The position numbers were made by a program, and so were the translations under genes. Positions 1-5,966 of a stretch of DNA of 7,462 nt are shown here, piece after piece. Source of the DNA: an uncultured Clostridia bacterium (GTDB taxonomy: Bacteria > Bacillota > Clostridia > TANB77 > CAG-508); contig CANQTJ010000079.1 of the NCBI GenBank assembly GCA_947626705.1, forward strand, positions 1 to 7,462, read 5' to 3'. Under the pieces are notes generated by a model that worked only from the letters and a program-made list of their open reading frames with translations, did not search any database and was not told the DNA's origin. Position 1 is the first letter of the stretch, and each line of letters begins with the position of its first letter.

Positions 1-74
1 GTATGTATTACACCTCTTCTAGCTCCTGTTTGTTTACATTCATGTAATAATTCATATGTTACTGCTGGTTTCAT
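1..74 (-). CDS. tgt: Queuine tRNA-ribosyltransferase (Tgt), N-terminal fragment
   Basis: Only the first 24 codons are present, and the gene runs off the left edge. The translation starts MKPAVTYELLHECKQTGARR and continues GVIHT, which matches the Tgt N-terminus (ECKQTGARxGxIHTPHG in Bacillus). In bacteria Tgt exchanges guanine 34 in the anticodon of tRNA-Asp, -Asn, -His and -Tyr for preQ1. QueA then converts preQ1 to epoxyqueuosine, so this gene and the queA gene upstream act in consecutive steps. The start is well supported: an AGGAGG Shine-Dalgarno at 84-79 lies 4 nt before the ATG. queA and tgt are commonly adjacent, but here a RAYT transposase unit separates them, and its left hairpin ends 22 nt before this start codon. 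No promoter specific to tgt is visible, so it probably depends on read-through from queA. The catalytic region is outside the window. Identification rests on the N-terminal match and the context. Confidence 0.9.
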   Translation of the reverse strand, partial: MKPAVTYELLHECKQTGARRGVIH

Positions 75-78
75 ATTT

Positions 79-84
79 CCTCCT
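79..84 (-). promoter_or_regulatory. Shine-Dalgarno of tgt
   Basis: A perfect AGGAGG, 4 nt before the tgt ATG, fixes the start of this partial gene. It lies 5 nt beyond the outer arm (90-96) of the RAYT left hairpin, so folding of that hairpin in the mRNA could affect ribosome access. Confidence 0.85.
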
Positions 85-89
85 ATTTT

Positions 90-135
90 GTGACAAGTGA
101 CAAAGGGGGCGTCCCTTTTTGTCACACCTTATCAC
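90..135. repeat. RAYT left-end hairpin with an extra outer stem
   Basis: The core is a 29-nt imperfect palindrome at 97-125. Read on the plus strand it begins GTGACAAAGGGGG, has the loop CGT, and ends CCCTTTTTGTCAC, giving a 13-bp stem with two G-T wobbles. A second GTGACAA copy at 90-96 lies directly beside the core. On the minus strand, GTGATAA (135-129) can pair with TTGTCAC (96-90) in a 7-bp outer stem with one wobble, stacked on the core through a 3-nt bulge. The transposase stop codon TGA (124-122) lies in the hairpin foot. There is no following U-run, so this is not an ordinary intrinsic terminator. It is the inverted partner of 935-963. Single-stranded hairpins of this kind are the substrates of Y1 (HUH) transposases. 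Confidence 0.85.
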
Positions 136-883
136 TTTTTATTAATATTCTTCTTATCTTCTCTCTTCCAATTTTTGTAATATTTTCTAGATTTCGATAT
201 GATATTTTATATTTATTTTTTAAAATATTACAAATTTTATATAGCATTTCTTTGTTTTCTTTTAATTGCTCTATTGTTATATGTTCTTTATCTAAAAATT
301 CTATTAAAATTAATTTCGCTTCTTCATTAGAAATTTTTTCAAAGTCAGAAAAATATTCTAATTGAACATCATTTCTATAGTGCATTTCTTTATATTGTTT
401 TTCTGAATCAAATACATTTATTTCTTTATATAATTTGTCTTTCCAAAAATTCAAATAACTACAAAATTCATAATCATCAACTGTTCTACATATTTGTGCC
501 TTAACAGGGTTATTATGAATATATATAATTGCATTTCTTAAATGGCTTTCATTTTTTATAATTTGAGAATGAAATCTATCTTTATATACATATCCTTGTC
601 TATTATGTCTCTTATTGTAATATATCGCATACGATGTATTTATTTTATGCATATAATTGGATAAATCTTTTGTTGTTTTAAATTTTATTAGTAAATGTAA
701 ATGATTACTCATTATACAATAAGCAATTACTTTTATATTAAATTTTTCTTGATTTTCTAATATTAATTTCCTTATTTGTATTTTTTCATTTTTTTTCTCA
801 TATATGTATTCCTGTGCTATTCCATGCGTAGTAACATGAACATATTCTACTCCTTCTAAATTTTTCCTTATAAATTTGGGCAT
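122..883 (-). CDS. REP-associated tyrosine transposase (RAYT, Y1/HUH family)
   Basis: This 253-residue protein is a single-strand DNA transposase of the Y1 (IS200-like) family. Visible marks are the metal-binding HUH motif in MSNHLHLLI (H61, H63), a YKDRFHS segment (100-106) corresponding to the family's FxxRFxS, and YIHNNPVKA (121-129), whose Y121 is the expected catalytic tyrosine forming the 5'-phosphotyrosine link to DNA. The C-terminal part (about 190-250) is helical and lysine-rich. The segment YRNLENITKIGREKIRRIL (229-247) looks like a helix-turn-helix, as in the longer Firmicutes RAYTs that carry a DnaA-like DNA-binding tail. All core residues are present, so the enzyme looks intact. 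A purine-rich GGAAGGAAG precedes the ATG by about 11-13 nt, a longer spacing than usual. The TGA stop (124-122) lies in the foot of the left hairpin. There is no tnpB or accessory gene, which fits a RAYT rather than a full IS605 element. The family is clear, but whether it still moves is unknown. Confidence 0.93.
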   Translation of the reverse strand: MPKFIRKNLEGVEYVHVTTHGIAQEYIYEKKNEKIQIRKLILENQEKFNIKVIAYCIMSNHLHLLIKFKTTKDLSNYMHKINTSYAIYYNKRHNRQGYVYKDRFHSQIIKNESHLRNAIIYIHNNPVKAQICRTVDDYEFCSYLNFWKDKLYKEINVFDSEKQYKEMHYRNDVQLEYFSDFEKISNEEAKLILIEFLDKEHITIEQLKENKEMLYKICNILKNKYKISYRNLENITKIGREKIRRILIKSDKV

Positions 884-934
884 AATTATATTTTCTTCCT
901 TCCATTTTTATAATTGCCCCACTTATTTTTAATT

Positions 935-963
935 GTGACAAAAAGGAACGCCCCTTTTGTCAC
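935..963. repeat. RAYT right-end hairpin, holding the queA stop codon
   Basis: This 29-nt imperfect palindrome on the minus strand begins GTGACAAAAGGGG, has the loop CGT, and ends TCCTTTTTGTCAC. It forms a 13-bp stem with two G-T wobbles. Compared with the left hairpin in inverted orientation, 27 of 29 positions are identical. The differences are position 9 (A here, G at left, both facing T) and position 17 (T here, C at left, both facing G), so each change only swaps a Watson-Crick pair for a wobble. The queA stop TGA (962-960) is part of the foot. Unlike the left copy, no outer stem can form from the flanks. A U-run is absent after the stem, so termination of queA here is unlikely. Confidence 0.88.
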
Positions 964-1982
964 ATTATAAACATTGCATCTCCAAAACTAAAAAATCTAT
1001 ACTTTTTATTTACTGCTTCTTTATATGCACGCATAATATAATCTTTTCCTGCTAATGCACTTACAAGCATTAATAATGTTGATTGTGGTAAGTGAAAATT
1101 TGTAATTAAAGCATCTATGCACTTAAATTTATATCCTGGATAAATATAAATTTGAGTGTCCCCCTCTGAAACTTTAACCAATCCATTTTCATCTGATATT
1201 GTTTCTAATACTCTACATGATGTTGTTCCTACTGATATAATTCTATGACCTTGTTTTTTTGTTTCGTTTATCTTATCTACATCTTCTTGTTTTATATAAT
1301 AATGTTCTGAATGCATCTCGTGTTTTTCTACTTCTGTTTCCTTTACTGGTCTGAAGGTTCCAATTCCAACGTGCAAAGTAACATTGGCAATTTTTATCCC
1401 CTTTTCTTCTAAATTTTTTAATAATTCAGGTGTAAAGTGCAATCCAGCTGTTGGTGCTGCTGCTGATCCATTATATTTAGCATATACAGTTTGATATCTA
1501 TCTCTATCTTGTAATTCTTCATGTATATATGGTGGTAATGGCATTAATCCAATACTATCTAATATTTCGTTAAATATTCCATTATAATAAAATTTAATTT
1601 TTCTTGTTCCGCCTGGCATTGTATCTAAAATTTCTGCTTCTAGTAATCCATCACCAAATATTACTCTTGTTCCAATATGTAGTTTATTTCCAGGTCTTAC
1701 AATACTTTCCCAAATATCACCTTCAATATTTTTTAATAATAGAAATTCTACATTTGCTCCTGTTTGCTTTTTTCCATATATTCTAGCTGGAATAACTTTA
1801 GTATTATTTCTGACTAAACAATCTCCGGGCTCTAAATAGTCTATTATATTTTTAAATACTTTGTGTTCAATTGTTTGCTTTTCTTTATTTAATATCATTA
1901 ATCTTGATTCATCTCTTTTTTGTAATGGCACCTGTGCAATTAGTTCTTCTGGTAAATTATAATTAAAATCTGCTACTTTCAT
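960..1982 (-). CDS. queA: S-adenosylmethionine:tRNA ribosyltransferase-isomerase (QueA)
   Basis: QueA transfers and isomerises the ribosyl part of S-adenosylmethionine onto preQ1 at position 34 of tRNA, forming epoxyqueuosine in the cytoplasm. The 340 residues match the usual length (about 340-350) and family signatures from end to end: DFNYNLPEELIAQVPLQKRD near the start, VRNNTKVIPARIYG (57-70), APTAGLHFT (176-184), HVGIGTFRPV (204-213), HEMHSEHY (221-228), VGTTSCRVLE (251-260), ITNFHLPQSTLLMLVSA (293-309) and RFFSFGDAMFI (329-339). The ATG has a GGAG Shine-Dalgarno (1991-1988) 5 nt upstream. The protein ends one residue after the conserved FGDAMFI. Its TGA lies inside the right hairpin of the RAYT unit, so the insertion seems to have supplied or re-created the stop without removing a conserved segment. 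It was probably once directly followed by tgt. Confidence 0.98.
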   Translation of the reverse strand: MKVADFNYNLPEELIAQVPLQKRDESRLMILNKEKQTIEHKVFKNIIDYLEPGDCLVRNNTKVIPARIYGKKQTGANVEFLLLKNIEGDIWESIVRPGNKLHIGTRVIFGDGLLEAEILDTMPGGTRKIKFYYNGIFNEILDSIGLMPLPPYIHEELQDRDRYQTVYAKYNGSAAAPTAGLHFTPELLKNLEEKGIKIANVTLHVGIGTFRPVKETEVEKHEMHSEHYYIKQEDVDKINETKKQGHRIISVGTTSCRVLETISDENGLVKVSEGDTQIYIYPGYKFKCIDALITNFHLPQSTLLMLVSALAGKDYIMRAYKEAVNKKYRFFSFGDAMFIM

Positions 1983-2046
1983 TTTTACTCCATTTCTTTT
2001 TTGCTTGTAAAAAATTATTTATTAATATACTTAAATTAATATACAA

Positions 2047-2075
2047 AATATAATATATTATATTAAACATTGCAA
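2047..2075 (-). promoter_or_regulatory. Possible queA promoter
   Basis: TTGCAA (2075-2070) and TATATT (2052-2047) are 17 nt apart on the minus strand, just after the stop of the preceding gene and about 65 nt before the queA start. The surrounding DNA is almost pure A/T, so chance matches are likely. No terminator separates the preceding gene from queA, so co-transcription is equally possible. Confidence 0.3.
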
Positions 2076-2078
2076 TTT

Positions 2079-2537
2079 TTATTTTGCATTACCACTAATA
2101 GATTTTCCTATATTTTTTATATTGCTTATAACATTCTTAAATAACTGTTTTATTTCTTGTATTATATTTTGAGGTTCGTGAAATTCATCAATTTGATAAG
2201 AATATTTAAAGTCGGCGTTTTTAGCAGGTTTTAATTTAAAGACTTCTTTTGGTAATCCTATATATCCATTTGAAGTTTTAATATTTTTATTCATATAATC
2301 TTCATACCAATCTTTTAAACCTGTTAAACTTTGATTTTTATATCCATACTTTTCATAGTCATGTAGCTCTGGTATTTCATAACCATATTCCTGTGCTGTT
2401 CTTTCTAATGAATGTAAAAATTCGTGCAAAAATACTTCTTCTGGGAATGTGTTTATTTGCGTATTATATCTATATATATAACTTTTTGATGAATTTGGTA
2501 ATCTTATATTTGAATAACCTATACCATAGTAGTCCAT
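2079..2537 (-). CDS. Downstream part of split gene: HExxH metallopeptidase region
   Basis: This 152-codon frame carries on the protein encoded upstream after a one-base shift. It contains FPEEVFLHEFLHSLE (31-45), whose HEFLH (H38, E39, H42) is the zinc-binding and catalytic HExxH motif of many metallopeptidases. Seventeen residues later, ELHDYEKYGY offers H59 as a possible third metal ligand. The C-terminal part (about 120-150) is lysine- and isoleucine-rich and probably helical. Joined to the upstream frame at residue 295, the whole protein would be 449 residues with HExxH at 335-339. The ATG at 2537 is preceded by AGGA at 2551-2548, 10 nt upstream, so weak independent initiation is conceivable. 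Alone the fragment would lack the membrane anchor and the first half of the peptidase-like region. I recognise the motif but no named family, so peptidase activity is inferred from HExxH alone. Confidence 0.7.
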   Translation of the reverse strand: MDYYGIGYSNIRLPNSSKSYIYRYNTQINTFPEEVFLHEFLHSLERTAQEYGYEIPELHDYEKYGYKNQSLTGLKDWYEDYMNKNIKTSNGYIGLPKEVFKLKPAKNADFKYSYQIDEFHEPQNIIQEIKQLFKNVISNIKNIGKSISGNAK

Positions 2538-3429
2538 AGAACCGAAGTCCTATCCAATCATTTATTTGTATATCATTTGCATATTCTTCATTTCCTAATC
2601 TAATTATAGCAAATATATGGTCATAATTATTTTGTGAAACAATGTCTTTTATACTATTTTCTATATCTTCACTTGCTACAAAATATCCAAATTCTTCATC
2701 ATAGCTTAATTTTGTTATTGGATCGTTTATTCTATATACATCACAATCAACCGTTATCTTATTTTCAGATAAACCACTTACATTCTTTTCAAACCTTGAT
2801 ATTGTGTCTCTTATATCAGATATATCATTTTCTGTTACTGAGATTTTTATTTCTTTTCCATCAACTACTACATCTGTATTTTCAAATATAAAACATGCAA
2901 AATTCCAGTTATTACTTTCATTACTTGTTCCTTCTTCTAAAGTAAAATCTGAAAACCAAGCTTTACCAGTGCATTTTCCTAAATATCCACCTAATCTAAA
3001 TCCTATATCTATTTCTTCTCTATCTTTAGAATTAAATATCATTTCTATTTTCTGCCAATCTTGTGTTCCTGTAATTGCTACAGATTTTTCTGTTGTACCA
3101 ATTACTGATATTTGTGCACCAATTCCTGATACATCATTTTCTGCAATTATATCTTCTGTTTTTACCATACAGGTTACTTTGTATGGTGTATTTTTTTGTA
3201 CTTTTATTTTTTTATAAAATGTTGCATCATTTAATTTTTCTGATATTATTTCATAACTACTCGTTTTTGAATATTTTACATTGCTATCTCTTTTAAATTG
3301 TGATGTATGTAGATTCATTTCACTTCTTATATATTCATTAAAGTTGTTTTTTCTATAAAAATTAAATGCTAATAGCAGTATGAATATTATTATTATCCAA
3401 GATATTATATTAACTATCTTATTTTTCAT
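2470..3429 (-). CDS. Upstream part of split gene: membrane-anchored protein, CBM-like region
   Basis: The frame reads 319 codons, but only the first 295 appear native. Residues 7-24 form one hydrophobic segment after a short lysine-containing start, so this is a signal anchor with the rest outside the cell. Residues about 50-168 resemble a carbohydrate-binding beta-sandwich of the CBM4/9 or galactose-binding type: KVQKNTPYKVTCMVKTED, then TQDWQKIEMIF, then GKAWFSDFTLEEG. Residues about 175-295 (including YDHIFAIIRLG and NDWIGL) lead into the HExxH region that continues in the other frame. After L295 this frame turns into basic, tryptophan- and tyrosine-containing residues and stops, as expected after a frameshift. 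The start has AAAGGGG (3442-3436) 6 nt before the ATG. This looks like a cell-surface metallopeptidase with a sugar-binding-like module, now broken or frameshifted. No gene name can be given. Confidence 0.72.
   Translation of the reverse strand: MKNKIVNIISWIIIIFILLLAFNFYRKNNFNEYIRSEMNLHTSQFKRDSNVKYSKTSSYEIISEKLNDATFYKKIKVQKNTPYKVTCMVKTEDIIAENDVSGIGAQISVIGTTEKSVAITGTQDWQKIEMIFNSKDREEIDIGFRLGGYLGKCTGKAWFSDFTLEEGTSNESNNWNFACFIFENTDVVVDGKEIKISVTENDISDIRDTISRFEKNVSGLSENKITVDCDVYRINDPITKLSYDEEFGYFVASEDIENSIKDIVSQNNYDHIFAIIRLGNEEYANDIQINDWIGLRFYGLLWYRLFKYKITKFIKKLYI
2538..2551 (-). other. Single-base (+1) frameshift junction
   Basis: On the minus strand the upstream frame reads GGA CTT CGG TTC TAT. 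Skipping the C at 2544 gives GGA CTT GGT TCT ATG GAC TAC TAT (GLGSMDYY), which runs straight into the HExxH frame. The two frames overlap by 68 nt (2470-2537). A +1 slip of the leucine tRNA from CTT to TTC would give the same product. CGG is a rare arginine codon in AT-rich genomes. A mutation or sequencing error is the simplest explanation. Confidence 0.8.
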
Positions 3430-3481
3430 CAGTTTCCCCTTTGTATTACATTTTCTTTTTTAACATTAATTATCCATTGAT

Positions 3482-3511
3482 ATTATAACATTATTTATAT
3501 GAATTTAGCAA
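3482..3511 (-). promoter_or_regulatory. Probable promoter of the membrane-anchored protein gene
   Basis: TTGCTA (3511-3506) and a perfect TATAAT (3487-3482) are separated by 18 nt on the minus strand. Transcription would start near 3475, giving a leader of about 45 nt before the ATG at 3429. It lies downstream of the pnp terminator, so the gene is probably its own transcription unit. The A/T-rich context lowers certainty. The rest of the 3430-3612 stretch shows nothing I can support. Confidence 0.5.
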
Positions 3512-3612
3512 TAAAAAAATAATAAAAAATGGGTTGTAAATATAAAAAAGTTATAAAATTTATATAATCTTGACTATAATTTTCAAATACTATATCTATG
3601 AGATAAATTAGA

Positions 3613-3674
3613 TAATGAATAAAAGTATAGTGGAGAAACTATTATAGTTGCTCCACTATACTTTTTATTCATTA
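3613..3674 (-). terminator. pnp terminator: long palindrome overlapping the stop codon
   Basis: Arms at 3613-3635 and 3651-3674 pair over 23 bp with one bulged base, including 15 uninterrupted pairs (AAAAGTATAGTGGAG with its complement). The 15-nt loop can itself form a 5-bp AACTA/TAGTT stem. On the minus strand the stem is preceded by A-residues and followed by TTTTATT, a usual intrinsic terminator layout. The pnp TAA (3667-3665) and the last codons of pnp are within the stem. The symmetry means it could also terminate plus-strand transcripts. Confidence 0.85.
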
Positions 3675-5848
3675 CTATCTTTTTCTTCTTTATCTTTAGA
3701 AAGTATTGCAGTTAAATTAATTCTACCTTGTTCATCAATGTCAAGAACTTTAACAGTAACCTTATCACCAACATTTAAAACATCTTCAACTTTTTTGATT
3801 CTTTCTTTAGAAATCTTAGATATATGAAGTAATCCTTCTTTTCCATTAATTCCTAAGTCTACAAAAGCTCCAAAAGTTGTTGTTCTTGTTACTTCTCCAT
3901 AATAAATTCCACCAACTTCAACTTCTTTTACTATATCTTCAATCATTTCTAATGCTTGATTTGATTTTTCTGAATCATTTGAATAAATAAATACTTGTCC
4001 ATCTTCTTTAATATCAATTTTAACTCCTGTTGCATCTATTATTTTATTTATTGTTTCTCCACCTTTACCTATAACGTCTTTTATTTTTTCTACTTTTATT
4101 TTTGTATTTACTATTCTTGGTGCATATTTTGATATTTCTTTTCTTGGTTCTGATATTACTGGTAACATTACATCTTCTAATATATGTTTTCTAGCTATTC
4201 TAGTTCTTTCAAATGCTTCTTTTATTATATTATAAGATAATCCATCTACTTTTATATCAACTTGTATAGCTGTAATACCTTTTTCTGTTCCACCAACTTT
4301 AAAATCCATATCTCCAAAGAAGTCTTCTATACCTTGTATATCAGTTAACATTACATAGTCATTTTCATCATCTGGATTCGTTACAAGTCCTGTTGATATA
4401 CCTGCAACTGGTCTTTTTATTGGAACTCCCGCTGCCATTAATGATAATGTACTTCCACAGATACTTGCTTGTGAAGTTGATCCATTTGAAGATAATACTT
4501 CAGATACAACTCTTATTGCATAAGGGAATTCTTCTTCTGATGGTAATACTGGTACTAAGGCTTTTTCAGCTAATGCTCCATGTCCAATTTCTCTTCTTCC
4601 TGGTCCTCTTGATGGTCTAGCTTCTCCAACACTATAACTTGGGAAATTATATTGATGCATATATCTTTTTGCTGTTTCTGTATCAATACCATCAAGTTCT
4701 TGTTCCTCTGATGCCATTCCCAATGTTGTAACTGATAATACTTGTGTTTGCCCTCTAGTAAACAATGCACTTCCATGAACTCTTGGTAATAGGTCAATTT
4801 CACATGATAAAGGTCTTATTTCATCTAATGCTCTACCATCAACTCTTTTATGCTCATTAAATATCATATTTCTTACACATTTTTTCTGTAATTTATAAAT
4901 AGCTTCTCCTATATCTGCTTTGTGTTCTTCAGCTGTTTCTTCCCCAAATTTTTCTGAATATGCTTCTGCTATTTTATTTGAAACTTCTGTTATATTATTA
5001 TCTCTTGTTTCTTTATCTGGTTCTTGTAAAGCCTTTTTTACATCTTCTTCAAAATTTGTTTCTATATATTCGTATACTTCATGGTCAACCTCAAATGATT
5101 TATATTCAAATTTAGTTTTTCCAATTTCTGCTTTCATATTTTCAATAAATTTACATATCTTTTTAATTTCTTCATGTCCTTCCTTTATTGCTTGTAACAT
5201 AACATCATCTGGAACTTCATTTGCTCCTGCTTCAATCATTGCTATCTTTTCTTGTGTTCCTGCAACAGTTAATGTTAAATCTGAAACTTTTCTCTGTTCT
5301 TCTGTCGGATTGATTATAATTTTCCCATCTACTAATCCTACATTTACTGCGGCTGTTGGTCCACCAAAAGGTATATCAGATATAGATAATGCTGCTGAAG
5401 CACCTATCATAGCTGCAACTTCTGGAGAATTATCTTGATCTACTGATAGTACAGTTGCAACAACTACTACATCATTTCTAAAATCTTTTGGGAATAATGG
5501 TCTTAAAGGTCTATCTATTGCCCTTGATGTAAGTATTGCTTTATCACTTGGTTTGCCTTCTCTTTTTTGGAATGAGCCTGGTATTTTACCAACTGAATAT
5601 AATTTTTCTTCATAATCAACTGATAATGGAAAAAAATCAATACCATCTTTAGGTTCTTTTGAAGCTGTAACATTTACCATTACAACTGTATCTCCATATC
5701 TAACTAATACACTTCCATTTGCTAATCCTGCCATTTTTCCTGTTTCAAATACAAGTTTTCTTCCTGCTAATTCTGTTTCATAAATTTTAAACATATTGTT
5801 ATCTTTTCCTCCATTCTTTTTGCACCACTTTTTTATAAATTCTAACAT
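3665..5848 (-). CDS. pnp: Polynucleotide phosphorylase (PNPase)
   Basis: PNPase degrades RNA 3' to 5' by phosphorolysis, releasing nucleoside diphosphates. In Firmicutes it works with RNase Y, encoded upstream here. The 727 residues hold the complete architecture: first RNase PH domain (about 22-160, with FFPLSVDYEEKLYSVGKIPG), a helical linker, second RNase PH domain (about 335-560), a KH domain with the GxxG loop in VIGKGGETI (592-600), and an S1 domain (about 645-715). Phosphate-site residues SNGSTSQAS (454-462) and the metal-site residues D509, D515 and K517 (EDFFGDMDFK) are present. Two starts are possible. The ATG at 5848 has AGGGGG 7 nt upstream. An internal ATG at 5794 (residue 19, MFKIYETELAGRK) fits the family N-terminus better and has GGAGGA 12 nt upstream. 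The first gives an 18-residue basic extension absent from Bacillus PNPase. Residues before 19 are therefore uncertain. A strong terminator follows. Confidence 0.98.
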   Translation of the reverse strand: MLEFIKKWCKKNGGKDNNMFKIYETELAGRKLVFETGKMAGLANGSVLVRYGDTVVMVNVTASKEPKDGIDFFPLSVDYEEKLYSVGKIPGSFQKREGKPSDKAILTSRAIDRPLRPLFPKDFRNDVVVVATVLSVDQDNSPEVAAMIGASAALSISDIPFGGPTAAVNVGLVDGKIIINPTEEQRKVSDLTLTVAGTQEKIAMIEAGANEVPDDVMLQAIKEGHEEIKKICKFIENMKAEIGKTKFEYKSFEVDHEVYEYIETNFEEDVKKALQEPDKETRDNNITEVSNKIAEAYSEKFGEETAEEHKADIGEAIYKLQKKCVRNMIFNEHKRVDGRALDEIRPLSCEIDLLPRVHGSALFTRGQTQVLSVTTLGMASEEQELDGIDTETAKRYMHQYNFPSYSVGEARPSRGPGRREIGHGALAEKALVPVLPSEEEFPYAIRVVSEVLSSNGSTSQASICGSTLSLMAAGVPIKRPVAGISTGLVTNPDDENDYVMLTDIQGIEDFFGDMDFKVGGTEKGITAIQVDIKVDGLSYNIIKEAFERTRIARKHILEDVMLPVISEPRKEISKYAPRIVNTKIKVEKIKDVIGKGGETINKIIDATGVKIDIKEDGQVFIYSNDSEKSNQALEMIEDIVKEVEVGGIYYGEVTRTTTFGAFVDLGINGKEGLLHISKISKERIKKVEDVLNVGDKVTVKVLDIDEQGRINLTAILSKDKEEKDSNE

Positions 5849-5855
5849 ATTTTAT

Positions 5856-5861
5856 CCCCCT
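5856..5861 (-). promoter_or_regulatory. Ribosome binding site supporting the longer pnp start
   Basis: AGGGGG lies 7 nt before the ATG at 5848, a normal spacing. The competing internal start at 5794 has the better-matching GGAGGA (5812-5807), but at a long 12-nt spacing. Protein homology favours the internal start and spacing favours this one. Confidence 0.55.
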
Positions 5862-5966
5862 TTAAAGGAATTTATGAAATTTTATTGTTATATTTCTTTA
5901 TATCATTTTATTAGCTTAAAGCTTTTGTAACTTTTTTTATATAATTGTAATCTAGATTGTAACCTC

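Larger units (their letters stand above)
97..963 (-). mobile_element. RAYT unit: Y1 transposase gene between inverted hairpins
   Basis: A single transposase gene is enclosed by two 29-nt hairpins in inverted orientation, 97-125 and 935-963. The unit occupies essentially the whole intergenic space between queA and tgt: the queA stop codon lies inside the right hairpin, and the tgt ribosome binding site begins 13 nt beyond the left one. I see no target-site duplication, which fits Y1/HUH transposition. REP-associated tyrosine transposases (RAYTs) are known to sit beside REP-like hairpins, to act on them as single-stranded DNA, and often to be kept as single chromosomal copies. The exact element boundaries are inferred from the hairpins. 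The extra GTGACAA at 90-96 may belong to the element or to the original insertion site. Confidence 0.75.

Noticed and set aside
97..125. Left RAYT hairpin as an intrinsic terminator
   Set aside because: No U-run follows the stem on either strand in the required position, and tgt lies directly downstream and needs read-through.
90..365. Plus-strand open frame of 91 codons rich in hydrophobic residues
   Set aside because: It is antisense to the RAYT gene, and its composition is the typical mirror of an A-rich gene. It has no ribosome binding site and begins inside the hairpin region.
2070..2088. TGCAA/TTGCA hairpin after the metallopeptidase gene as a terminator
   Set aside because: The stem is only 5 bp with no T-run after it, too weak to call.
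2634..3296. Several overlapping plus-strand frames rich in leucine, isoleucine and phenylalanine
   Set aside because: They are shadows of the membrane-anchored protein gene on the minus strand, without ribosome binding sites or recognisable domains.
3570..3598. Plus-strand promoter TTGACT with TATCTA at 17-nt spacing
   Set aside because: The -10 match is poor and the transcript would run at once into the pnp terminator palindrome, antisense to pnp. This could be chance in A/T-rich DNA.
4393..5438. Plus- and minus-strand frames inside pnp
   Set aside because: The pnp frame is conserved along its entire length, so these alternative frames are by-products of its codon usage.
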